This document shows positions 15,633 to 23,514 of a stretch of 64,000 nt of DNA, piece by piece; position 1 is the stretch's first letter; each line of letters begins with the position of its first letter. The position numbers were made by a program, and so were the translations under genes. The stretch spans positions 1-64,000 of the forward strand of contig DAOUHB010000010.1 of the NCBI GenBank assembly GCA_034428935.1, written 5' to 3'. The notes below the pieces were generated by a model. It saw only the letters and a list, made by a program, of their open reading frames with translations. It had not been told where the DNA came from and made no database searches. The stretch comes from JAAYZQ01 sp034428935. Its GTDB lineage: Bacteria; Chloroflexota; Anaerolineae; JAAYZQ01.

Positions 15633-17366
15633 CTAGCCCTGGCGCGCCCGGCGGGCTCCCTTCCAGGCAAGGAGCTCGTCGAGGGTCATGGTGTTCAGGA
15701 TTTCGGCGGCCGTCGCCCAGCCGCGCCGGGCCGTGGCGACGCCATAGGCCAGGTTGTCCAGGCCGTCGGGATGGTGGGCATCGCTGTTGATGGCGATCTT
15801 GACCCCCAGGCGGATGGCGCGCCGCACATGGACGTCGTCCAGGTCCAGGCGCGACGGCGTGCTGTTCACTTCCAGCGCCGTGCCCGTGGTCGCGGCGGCG
15901 TCAATGACCGCGTCGAGGTCTACGGCGCTCTCTTCCCGCTGGCCCAGGATGCGGCCCGAAGGATGGCCGATGACGTCGACGTACGGGTTCGTCACGGCGT
16001 TCAGCATGCGCCGGGTGATCTGCTCCCGGTCCTGTCGCTGCGAGGTGTGAAGCGAGGCGACGACCAGGTCGAGGCGGGCCAGGACATCGTCGGGGAGGTC
16101 CAGGTTGCCATCGGCCTTGATCTCCAGCTCGCAGCCCTGGAGCAGGCGAAAATCGTTCCAGCGCTCGTTGAGGGCGTCGATCTCGGCCCGCTGCTCCCGC
16201 TGGCGCTCGGCCGTCAGGCCCCGGGCAATCCCCAGGCTCTGGCTGTGGTCCGAGATGACCAGGTATTCATAGCCCAGCTCGCGGGCCGCTTCGGCCATCT
16301 CGGCCAGGGTGCTGGTGCCGTCGCTCCAGTCGGTGTGTACGTGCAGGTCGCCGCGGATCGCCTCGCGCTCCACCAGGTCGGGCAGCTCGCCGGCCAGCGC
16401 CGCCTGGATCTCGCCCTGGTCTTCCCGCAGCTCGGGCGGGATCCAGGGCAGGCCCAGCGTCTCGTACACCTGGGCCTCGTCGCGGCACAGGATCTCGCCG
16501 CCATCCTCGCGCTTGAAGCTGTACTCGCTGAGGCTCAGGCCCTGCTTCACGGCCAGCTCGCGGAGGCGCACGTTGTGGGCCTGGCTGCCGCTGAAATACT
16601 GCAGGGCGGTGCCCCAGCGGTCGGGCTCCAGGACGCGCAGGTCGGCCTGCAGCCCGTTGTGCAGCCGCACGCTGGTCTTGGTCGGGCCGCTGAGGATCAC
16701 CTCGGCCACGGCGGGCAGGGCGACGAAAGCGCGCATGACGGCCGCGGGTGCCTCGGAGGCCGCCAGGAGGTCGATGTCGCCGATGGTGGCCCGCATGCGC
16801 CGCAGGCTGCCGGCCACGGCCACCTCTTGCGCCTCACTGCAGGTGGTGCGCAGCCCCTCCAGCAGGTCGGCGGCCACGGGCCAGGCCGTGCCCAGGGAGA
16901 TGCGATCGGAGCGGCGGTTCAAAATCTCGATGCCGGCCAGTATCTTGGCCTCGGAGCGGGCGCCCAGGCCGCGCAGGGTGCGCAGGCGACCGGTACGGGC
17001 GGCCGCCTCGAGCTCCGCCACGCTTTGCACGCCCAGCTCTTCCCACAGCAGCTTGGCCGTCTTCGGGCCCACGTCGGGGATCTGGAGCAGAGAGACGACG
17101 CCGGCCGGTACCTGCTCTTGCAGCCGCTCGTAAAAGTCCAGCCGGCCGGTGGTCAGCAGCTCGTCGATCTTTTCGGCGATGGCCTGGCCGATGCCGGGGA
17201 TCTCTTGCAGGGTTCCGGCCCGCCAGAAGCTCCGCAGGTCCTGGCCCAGGCTCATGATGTTTTCCGCGGCGCGGCGATAGGCCAGCACCTTGAAGCGGTT
17301 CTCTCCCAGGATGTCCATGATGTCGCCGATGCTGGAGAATATCTCGGCGATTTCACGATTCGTCAC
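15633..17366 (-). CDS. polX: family X DNA polymerase with PHP domain (PolX)
   Basis: This 577-aa protein has an N-terminal HhH/8-kDa region (EIFSSIGDIMDILGENRFKV), helix-hairpin-helix motifs (EIPGIGQAIAEKI, IPDVGPKTAKLL), the polymerase nucleotidyl-transferase motif GSLRRMRATIGDIDLL with the DID aspartates, and a C-terminal PHP phosphoesterase domain beginning RGDLHVHTDWSDG, with ISDHS and NSDAHHPDGL metal ligands. It acts in base-excision gap repair, with 3'-5' exonuclease or AP-endonuclease activity in PHP. The start is GTG 17366, with GAGGT upstream. Full length for the family. Confidence 0.95.
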   Translation of the reverse strand: MTNREIAEIFSSIGDIMDILGENRFKVLAYRRAAENIMSLGQDLRSFWRAGTLQEIPGIGQAIAEKIDELLTTGRLDFYERLQEQVPAGVVSLLQIPDVGPKTAKLLWEELGVQSVAELEAAARTGRLRTLRGLGARSEAKILAGIEILNRRSDRISLGTAWPVAADLLEGLRTTCSEAQEVAVAGSLRRMRATIGDIDLLAASEAPAAVMRAFVALPAVAEVILSGPTKTSVRLHNGLQADLRVLEPDRWGTALQYFSGSQAHNVRLRELAVKQGLSLSEYSFKREDGGEILCRDEAQVYETLGLPWIPPELREDQGEIQAALAGELPDLVEREAIRGDLHVHTDWSDGTSTLAEMAEAARELGYEYLVISDHSQSLGIARGLTAERQREQRAEIDALNERWNDFRLLQGCELEIKADGNLDLPDDVLARLDLVVASLHTSQRQDREQITRRMLNAVTNPYVDVIGHPSGRILGQREESAVDLDAVIDAAATTGTALEVNSTPSRLDLDDVHVRRAIRLGVKIAINSDAHHPDGLDNLAYGVATARRGWATAAEILNTMTLDELLAWKGARRARQG

Positions 17367-17426
17367 GGTACGACCTCGATTCCAGTCCGAGTTCCTTTTC
17401 AGGCTTCAGGCCGTTGCGGCCCGCGA

Positions 17427-18197
17427 TCAACCACTCTCTTCGACCACGTCCTCGGGAATAAAGGTGACCTCCACCTTGAGGTCGCGGGCAAGGCGGGCGC
17501 TGAGGGCCATGACGCCCGGCGTCTCGGTGGCATAGTGGCCCGCGATGACCAGGTTCAAACCCACCTCGCGGGCAAAGAGGATGCCAAACATGTTGGTCTC
17601 GCCGGTGAGAAAGGTGTCGCAGCCCAGCTCCAGCGCCCGGGCCATCCAGGTGGTGAGCCCACCCCAGCCGGGGACCAGGCCAACGTGGCCAAAGCTGTCG
17701 TTGTTCTTCCAGCGGCGGGGCTCGCTGCCCAGGTGCGTTCCGACGCGGCTCACGAACTCGGGCAGGCTGCCGATGGTCGGCCCGTGCACCCCAATGCCTT
17801 CCGTTTCGCCGTCAGGGGCAAACGCGTCCTGCACGGCGACGCGCACGGCCCGGGCCAGGGCATCAGCTGTGCCGAACTCGCGGGCCAGGTCCAGCGACTC
17901 GTGGGCCGCGTAATAGCCAATGCCCAGCTCGCGCAGGCGGCCGTACTTGGTCTCGGAGAGGTGGCGGTCGATCTCGGGCCAGGCGGCGTGATGGGTAACC
18001 AGCAGGTCGCAGCCGCGCCGGGCGGCGCCGTCGATGGTCTGAAAGGAGCAGTTCACCGCCAAACCCACCCTGGCCACCTCTGGCCTGCCTTCGAGGACCA
18101 GGCCGTTGCCGGCCGGGTCGAGGCCCGAGACCTGGAGCAGCGTATCCAGATAGTCCTTGACCTCTGCCAGAGATTTCGTCGTGGTTTCCAGGCTCAC
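17427..18197 (-). CDS. Nif3-like dinuclear metal centre protein
   Basis: This 256-aa protein of the NIF3/YbgI (DUF34) family starts SLEEVKDYLD-like and has LVTHHAAW (metal-binding His pair), AAHESLD, a GGLTTWMARALE segment, FLTGE and VIAGHYATET with the C-terminal His. Members form hexamers with a two-metal site; a GTP cyclohydrolase I-like or metal-chaperone role has been proposed but is not settled. GTG 18197 is used because AGGAGG lies 6-7 nt upstream; no ATG fits. A promoter sits at 18294-18322. Confidence 0.85.
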   Translation of the reverse strand: MSLETTTKSLAEVKDYLDTLLQVSGLDPAGNGLVLEGRPEVARVGLAVNCSFQTIDGAARRGCDLLVTHHAAWPEIDRHLSETKYGRLRELGIGYYAAHESLDLAREFGTADALARAVRVAVQDAFAPDGETEGIGVHGPTIGSLPEFVSRVGTHLGSEPRRWKNNDSFGHVGLVPGWGGLTTWMARALELGCDTFLTGETNMFGILFAREVGLNLVIAGHYATETPGVMALSARLARDLKVEVTFIPEDVVEESG

Positions 18198-18293
18198 CCG
18201 TTTCCTCCTCGACGGTAATGCGACAGCGGTGCAGGGCAGCGCAGCCGTGCGCCCTGCGCGACTGCCGGACCACCGCCTCCTCCTCGCATCCCC

Positions 18294-18322
18294 ATTGTAC
18301 CGCCATCCTCTCAATTGGTCAA
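18294..18322 (-). promoter_or_regulatory. promoter of the Nif3-like gene
   Basis: On the minus strand: TTGACC (18317-18322), 17 bp spacer, TACAAT (18294-18299). The -35 box overlaps the last codons of the upstream hydrolase gene. Confidence 0.7.
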
Positions 18323-19147
18323 GAAATCGAGGATGGCCGCGGCAGTCTCTGAGGGGCGCTCCATGGGCAGCAGGTGTCCGGCACCCCGAAGCGTGGCGAT
18401 GCGGGCCTCGGGCAGCAGGCGAGCCACCCGGGCCAGGGCGCCGGGCACGAACGTCCTGGAGTGCTCGCCCCTGAGCACCAGGCAGGGAACGCGCAGTCGA
18501 GGCACGTCGCGCCAGATGCCGGCCGGGACGGTGGAAAAGATGTGCGCCTCCCACTCGGGCGGGTAGCGCAGGATCAGGCCGTCGCCCGCCTGCCGGGTGG
18601 CAGCCCGGACATAGTCCCACAGAGCCTCGTCGGACCAGCGGACAAAAAGGGGCTTGTGACGGTAATGGTCAAAGCAGGCCTGCTCGTCGGGCCAGGTGCG
18701 GCGCCGGCGCAGGGTCGCCCGCACCAGGGGTACCCAGGAGTGCAGGCCGAGGGCGCGGGCCAGGCGCAGCGCCAGCAGCCAGTGGGACGGCAGAATCACC
18801 GGGTCGACGAGGACCACCGCCCGGAAGAGGTCGGGCCGTTCAAGGGCTGCCCACAGGGTGAGGACGCCGCCCAGGGAATGCCCCACGGCGACGATGCCGT
18901 TCGACGCCATGGCCTCCATCCCGCGGCGCAGGTCGCCGGCCATGGTCCGCCAGGTGGGCGCGTCGCCGGGCGACGAGCCGGGCCACAGGGGGCGCGCCGG
19001 CAGGGCGACGACGTGATGGCGGGCAGCCAGGGCCTGGGCGAACAGGCGATAGGTGCCGGGTGGAAAGCCGTTGCCGTGGGCCAGGTGCAGCACAGGCCCC
19101 TTGCCACCCAGCTCCTCCAGCAGGTCGAGGCGCGGCGTCTCGGGCAT
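18311..19147 (-). CDS. alpha/beta-hydrolase
   Basis: This 278-aa alpha/beta-hydrolase fold protein has the oxyanion strand LHLAHGNGFPPGTY, nucleophile elbow GHSLGG (Ser in VAVGHSLGGVL), acid region LVLRGEHSRTF and catalytic His in GAGHLLPMERP. It resembles esterases/lactonases of the MhpC/YfhM type; the substrate is unknown. ATG 19147 has GGAGG upstream at about 10 nt. The gene ends inside the promoter of the Nif3-like gene. Confidence 0.85.
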   Translation of the reverse strand: MPETPRLDLLEELGGKGPVLHLAHGNGFPPGTYRLFAQALAARHHVVALPARPLWPGSSPGDAPTWRTMAGDLRRGMEAMASNGIVAVGHSLGGVLTLWAALERPDLFRAVVLVDPVILPSHWLLALRLARALGLHSWVPLVRATLRRRRTWPDEQACFDHYRHKPLFVRWSDEALWDYVRAATRQAGDGLILRYPPEWEAHIFSTVPAGIWRDVPRLRVPCLVLRGEHSRTFVPGALARVARLLPEARIATLRGAGHLLPMERPSETAAAILDFLTN

Positions 19148-19199
19148 GGTGGCTTTTCCTCCGTGCTTGCCCCCGCCGTTTCCAGGGCGCTGCCGGGGC

Positions 19200-19313
19200 T
19201 CAGTACCCGGCTTGCGGGTCGACGCGGTCCAGCAGCGGCTCCCCCGGGTGGCCGCCTTCAGCATCTGGACCAGGTGGGCGACGCGCAGGCCCTCGGCCAG
19301 GCTGCCCGGCGGT
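19200..19313 (-). pseudogene. possible frameshifted 3' remnant of a Gfo/Idh/MocA oxidoreductase
   Basis: Read on the minus strand, one frame gives GSLAEGLRVAHLVQMLKAA and, after a one-base shift near 19245-19255, another gives GEPLLDRVDPQAGY and a stop at 19200. Together this resembles the conserved C-terminal helix and tail of Gfo/Idh/MocA proteins. No upstream part of such a gene remains next to it. The match is short and is my recognition only. Confidence 0.3.
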
Positions 19314-19362
19314 CAGGATTCGAAAGCCGGCCGGGCCGGGCAGTTCCAGGCCGGCGGAAGGG

Positions 19363-21684
19363 TCAGCCGCGGTTGCCCCTCTTCTGGATGCCGTCCAGGT
19401 ACGCCTCGTCGCCCGTGTTCAGGCCGGCGGCGTTGGCCTCGTCGGTGTCCAGGTGAAACTCCAATTGGAACTTGGGCGAGACGCGGACCGCCACGTCGCC
19501 AAAGATCACCTCGCGGTCGCCCCCCACCCGCAGCCGCACGATGTCGCCGTCCTGGAGGCCCAGGCGGCGGGCGTCGCCGGGGGTCATGTGCAGGTGCCGC
19601 TGGGCATAAATGACGCCTTCCTTGATCTCAACCTGCCCGTTGGGACCCTCGAGATAGAGCCCCGGCGTGCCTTTCAGGTCTCCCGACATGCGGACCGGCG
19701 CATTAATGCCCAGTCGATAGCCTTCGGTGCGCGAGATCTCGACCTGGGTGACGCCCCGGGCGGGGCCCAGGACGCGAACACGGTCGATGCTGCCCCGGGG
19801 CCCGATGAGACGGACCTGTTCTTCGGAGGCATACTGTCCCGGCTGCGAGAGGGGCGAGCGAGCCGTGAGCTCGTGTCCCTCGCCAAAGAGCCGCTCGACG
19901 TCGGCCTGGTGCAGGTGCACGTGGTGGGCCGACACGCCGATGGGGATGGGGATCTGGCTGGCCTGCAGTCGCCTGGTGATGGCCTCGTAGCCCAGGACGC
20001 GGATGGTCTCGCGGGCGATCATGCGCGAGGCGTCGGAATGGATCACCAGCACCTTGACCCTGGAATCGGGATGGGAGATGTCCTCCACGCCGGCGGAGGC
20101 GTCGCGGATGGCCCGGTTCTTGACCGCATCCAGCAGGACGCCCATCTGCCATAGCCCCTGGCAGGCCATGGAGCGCACGCCGGCGGCGTTCTCGCCGATG
20201 CCGCCGGTAAAGATCAGGACGTCCAGCCCGCCCAGTGCCGCAGAGTAGGCGCCGATGTAGGTCCGCAGGCGGTAGGTCAGGACCTCGGCGGCCAGCATGG
20301 CCTTCGGATCGCCGGCGTTGGCCGCGTCGGGAATCTCGCGGGTGTCGCCCGAGAGGCCCGAGAGGCCCTTCATGCCGCTCTCGCGGTTCAGCAGATGCTC
20401 GATCTCGTCGGCCGACATCCCGGTGCGCATCAGGTAGGTGACGATGGCCGGGTCGATGTCGCCCGAGCGGGTGACCATGGGCAGGCCCGCCAGGGGCGTC
20501 ATACCCATGCTGGTGTCGATGGAGCGGCCGTGATCGATGGCGCACAGCGAAATGCCCTCACCCAGGTGGCAACTGATGATCTTGAGACGCGAAAAGCGCT
20601 CCTTGAGGTGGGTGGCGGCCACCATGGCCACGTACTGGTGAGACGTGCCATGGAATCCGTAACGGCGAATGCCATGCTCCGTGTAGAGCGATTCGGGCAG
20701 GGCGTAGCGGTAGGCATAGGGCGGCATGGTCTGGTGGAAGGCGGTGTCAAAGACGGCCACGTGGGGCACGTCGGGCAGAAGCTCCTGCATCCACTCGATG
20801 CCCAGGGCGTGCACGGGATTGTGCAGCGGCGCCAGGTGCGCCAGGCTGCGAATGGTCTCCAGCACCTCCCCGTCGATGACGACCGGGTCCGAGTACCGGT
20901 CGCCGCCATGGACCACCCGGTGTCCCACGGCCGTGATCTCCCCCAGGCTTTCCAGCACGCCGACCTTGGGATCGACGAGGCGATCCAGGGCGGCCTGGAG
21001 CGCTTCTTTGTGGCTGGCCTGGCCGAGCTCGAAGGTGAACTCGCCCCTGGACGTGTTGTGCGTCTGGAGGGTGCCGGGCTGGTCAATCCACTCCACCTGG
21101 CCCTCGACGTTGTTGGCCTCGTCCTCGGTGTCAAAGAAGCGATACTTGAGCGAGCCGGTGCGCAGGTTCAAGACCAGGATCTTCTGTGGGTCGCCAAGGG
21201 TGAGGCCCAGGCCATAGGGGTCCTCGTTCGCTTCCTGCTGGGCCCTCTCCATCCTGATCTCTTGCTGCGCGTGCTCGATAATGGTGCTTCGGCGGGCGAT
21301 GGACTTGCTGAACCGGCGCAGGGCGATGGGATCGAGCTGCACCCAGCGCTGGAAAAGGTTCCCCGGGATCATAAGGACGCGGCAGGGCGTGGTGGCGACG
21401 AGGTCGATGGGCGACGGCAGGCCGGTGAGAAGCGACATCTCGCCGAAAAAGCGGCCGGGCTCCATCGTGTCGATGGCGCGGGGCTCCCCCTCGTCGGTGG
21501 GCAAATAGGCGCGCGCCTCGCCTTCCAGAAGGACGCCAAAGAATGTAAAGGGCTGCCCGGACGTGACGATGACCTCGCCCGGGGCAAAGGGCGCGATCTC
21601 GGCCCGCTCCAGGAACTCCTGTTTGAACCTTTCGGGGAGGCTTTCGAAAACTTCCCACCGGCCCAACAACTCCACAGTCACCAT
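19363..21684 (-). CDS. cNMP-binding domain / acetate kinase / PduL phosphotransacylase triple fusion
   Basis: One 773-aa polypeptide carries three modules. Residues 1-150 are a CAP_ED cyclic-nucleotide domain (FAPGEVIVTSGQ, PGRFFGEMSLLTG). Residues 168-572 are acetate kinase, with key residues kept: Arg256 (GHRVVHGG), Asp313 (FDTAFH), His345 (GFHGTSH), Arg406 (TRSGDIDP) and Glu498 (GGIGEN). Residues 578-760 are PduL phosphate acyltransferase, with zinc ligands in SAHHVHL and RHLHM and LSQPGQYASEE. Together the modules could convert acetyl-CoA to acetyl-phosphate to acetate and ATP in one enzyme, possibly controlled by a cyclic nucleotide. In the kinase, HLGNG is HLGEG, and the N-terminal phosphate loop NxGSSSLK reads NLRTGSLK. 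GGGAG precedes ATG 21684. Confidence 0.9.
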   Translation of the reverse strand: MVTVELLGRWEVFESLPERFKQEFLERAEIAPFAPGEVIVTSGQPFTFFGVLLEGEARAYLPTDEGEPRAIDTMEPGRFFGEMSLLTGLPSPIDLVATTPCRVLMIPGNLFQRWVQLDPIALRRFSKSIARRSTIIEHAQQEIRMERAQQEANEDPYGLGLTLGDPQKILVLNLRTGSLKYRFFDTEDEANNVEGQVEWIDQPGTLQTHNTSRGEFTFELGQASHKEALQAALDRLVDPKVGVLESLGEITAVGHRVVHGGDRYSDPVVIDGEVLETIRSLAHLAPLHNPVHALGIEWMQELLPDVPHVAVFDTAFHQTMPPYAYRYALPESLYTEHGIRRYGFHGTSHQYVAMVAATHLKERFSRLKIISCHLGEGISLCAIDHGRSIDTSMGMTPLAGLPMVTRSGDIDPAIVTYLMRTGMSADEIEHLLNRESGMKGLSGLSGDTREIPDAANAGDPKAMLAAEVLTYRLRTYIGAYSAALGGLDVLIFTGGIGENAAGVRSMACQGLWQMGVLLDAVKNRAIRDASAGVEDISHPDSRVKVLVIHSDASRMIARETIRVLGYEAITRRLQASQIPIPIGVSAHHVHLHQADVERLFGEGHELTARSPLSQPGQYASEEQVRLIGPRGSIDRVRVLGPARGVTQVEISRTEGYRLGINAPVRMSGDLKGTPGLYLEGPNGQVEIKEGVIYAQRHLHMTPGDARRLGLQDGDIVRLRVGGDREVIFGDVAVRVSPKFQLEFHLDTDEANAAGLNTGDEAYLDGIQKRGNRG

Positions 21685-21731
21685 GAAACCATCTCCCGAC
21701 GATCGATCTGTAATGTAGAAAACTCGGGGGG

Positions 21732-21759
21732 ATTATACCACAGGCCGCCACGTTGTGAA
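21732..21759 (-). promoter_or_regulatory. promoter of the AckA-PduL fusion gene
   Basis: On the minus strand: TTCACA (21754-21759), 16 bp spacer, TATAAT (21732-21737). A run of G/C directly follows the -10 box. Confidence 0.6.
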
Positions 21760-21798
21760 AGATTGAACAGGTGCTTTGCAGGCGCCTTGCGGGGCGCT

Positions 21799-22962
21799 CT
21801 AGCCCGCGTGCAGGGCCATCTCGATCTCGGCCCGCACCCAGTCCTCCACCTCCCCGGGTCGGCGCTGCTCCAGGGCGCGTCGGGCGGCGGGCGTCGCAAT
21901 CCGGCCCAGCGCCCACGCCGCGTGGCCGCGGATCATCGGTTCGTGGTCGCCCAGGAGCGCGGCGAGGATGGGCACGGCCGACGGGTCGCCCCAGTTGCCG
22001 GCGGCGACGGCGACATTGCGCAGCAGGCCGCGGCGTTTGGCCCGCTTGACCGGGCTGCCGGCAAAGCGGCGCCGAAAGCCCTCGTCGTCCAGGGCCAGCA
22101 GGTCCAGCAGGCGGGGCGCCACCAACTCGGGATCGGGTCGAAAGGCTGCCTTTCGCGTGGGCCGGGCAAAGCGGCGGTTCCAGGGACACACCTCCTGGCA
22201 GATGTCGCAACCAAAGATGCGGTTGCCCATGAGGGGCCGCAGCTCGCGGGGGATGGGGCCCTTCAGCTCGATGGTCAGGTAAGAGATGCAGCGCCGGGCG
22301 TCGAGGGTGTAGGGCGCCACCAGGGCGCCGGTGGGGCAGGCGTCGAGGCATCGCGTGCAGCGGCCGCAGGTGCCCGCGGCCGGCGCCGGCTCCTGCAGCG
22401 GCTCCAGCTCCATGCCCAGGAGCAGCTCCCCTAGAAAGAACCAGGAGCCGAGGCGAGGCTGGATCAGGTTGGTGTTCTTGCCCACAAAGCCCAGGCCGGC
22501 CCGGGCGGCCACGTCGCGCTCCAGGACGGGCCCGGTGTCCACGTAGGCACGGTAGGGCACCGGCCGCCCCGTCGCCCGGGCGATGGCCTCCGCCAGCCCG
22601 TGGAGCCGCGGCAGCATCACGTCGTGATAGTCGGGCCCCCAGGCATAGCTGGCCACGATGCCCCGCGAGGGATCGTCGCGGAGCACCGGCGGCAAGGGCA
22701 CGGTGTGATAGTTCAGGCCCACGGCCACCACCGTGCGCGCTTCCGGCAGAATGCGGGCCGGGTCCCGCCGCTTTTCCACGGCGTCGGCGCGGGCCATGTA
22801 GGCCATCTCGCCGTGGTAGCCGGCGGCCAGCCACTCTTCGTAGCGGTCAAAGGTGCGGGCCGGCTGCGCGGGCACGATGCCCACCAGGTCCAGGCCCGCC
22901 TCCCGGGCCAGGCCCTCCACGGTCCTCGTCCAGTTCCTCTCGGCCACCAAAACCGTCCTCAC
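21799..22962 (-). CDS. queG: epoxyqueuosine reductase QueG
   Basis: This 387-aa protein has the cobalamin-binding N-terminal domain, two ferredoxin-type 4Fe-4S clusters (CGRCTRCLDACPTGAL and CDICQEVCPWN) and a C-terminal HEAT-like repeat region (about 315-387; AVPILAALLGDHEPMIRGHA). It reduces epoxyqueuosine to queuosine in tRNA. The start is taken as GTG 22962 after AGGGAAGAG; GTG 22947 is an alternative. The frame also runs upstream into the repeat at 22989-23049, which is not coding. Confidence 0.9.
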   Translation of the reverse strand: MRTVLVAERNWTRTVEGLAREAGLDLVGIVPAQPARTFDRYEEWLAAGYHGEMAYMARADAVEKRRDPARILPEARTVVAVGLNYHTVPLPPVLRDDPSRGIVASYAWGPDYHDVMLPRLHGLAEAIARATGRPVPYRAYVDTGPVLERDVAARAGLGFVGKNTNLIQPRLGSWFFLGELLLGMELEPLQEPAPAAGTCGRCTRCLDACPTGALVAPYTLDARRCISYLTIELKGPIPRELRPLMGNRIFGCDICQEVCPWNRRFARPTRKAAFRPDPELVAPRLLDLLALDDEGFRRRFAGSPVKRAKRRGLLRNVAVAAGNWGDPSAVPILAALLGDHEPMIRGHAAWALGRIATPAARRALEQRRPGEVEDWVRAEIEMALHAG

Positions 22963-22988
22963 CTCTTCCCTAACACCCGCATCACCTG

Positions 22989-23049
22989 GTAGGGGCAGGG
23001 CTCGCCCCTGCCCAAGCTCGCCCCGGGCGACCGCCAGGGTCGCCCCTAC
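22989..23049. repeat. GTAGGGGC-type palindromic repeat
   Basis: It begins GTAGGGGC (22989-22996) and ends GCCCCTAC (23042-23049). Inside are further pairings: GGGGCAGGG/CCCTGCCC on the left and GGGCGACC/GGTCGCCC on the right. It has the appearance of dispersed intergenic repeats known in Chloroflexota and Cyanobacteria. Only one copy is in the window. Confidence 0.6.
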
Positions 23050-23130
23050 ATGATGAAATAACACGTGAACATTCTACCCGAAAAGAGACCCGTGATCAAG
23101 GGGCGGCGGACTGCTGAAAGCCCGGCCCAT

Positions 23131-23159
23131 TTGTCCTTCTGCGGGATCTGTGTTATACT
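23131..23159 (+). promoter_or_regulatory. tRNA-Arg promoter
   Basis: TTGTCC (23131-23136), 17 bp spacer, TATACT (23154-23159), 14 nt before the tRNA. Confidence 0.7.
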
Positions 23160-23173
23160 GTTGGCGGACGCGT

Positions 23174-23249
<76 letters not shown>

Positions 23250-23303
23250 ACGCCAAGCAATCTCGCGGTGCCCCGGCGGGGCTGCGCCGCGAGACGCAAC
23301 TCG

Positions 23304-23339
23304 AAGGGCTACCGGGCCAACCGGCAGCCCTTGTTTTTT
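23304..23339 (+). terminator. rho-independent terminator after tRNA-Arg
   Basis: AAGGGCT (23304-23310) pairs with AGCCCTT (23326-23332), with an inner CCGG/CCGG, followed by GTTTTTTG. Confidence 0.75.
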
Positions 23340-23436
23340 GGCAACTGTGGCAGGGATCGAACCCCTGCCCTCCCGAAGCAGGTGAGGCCGCCGATGGTCA
23401 CGAGCCAGCGGTAGTTTCGCCCCCATTATGCGACGC

Positions 23437-23465
23437 TTGCCCTTTTGGCGCTCCTGTGCTAAAAT
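23437..23465 (+). promoter_or_regulatory. promoter of the aldo/keto reductase
   Basis: TTGCCC (23437-23442), 17 bp spacer, TAAAAT (23460-23465). Confidence 0.6.
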
Positions 23466-23514
23466 GCCGCTCGACCACATCGGATACCTTTTGGAAACAG
23501 AGGAGTTTTTTGCT

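Noticed and set aside
15603..18218. Plus-strand open frame of about 870 codons antisense to polX and the Nif3-like gene
   Set aside because: Its composition (A, G, Q, H, V rich) mirrors the codons of the real genes on the other strand, and no domain is recognisable.
20395..22434. Plus-strand open frame antisense to the AckA-PduL fusion and queG
   Set aside because: It crosses two real minus-strand genes and the promoter between them, and has no family signature.
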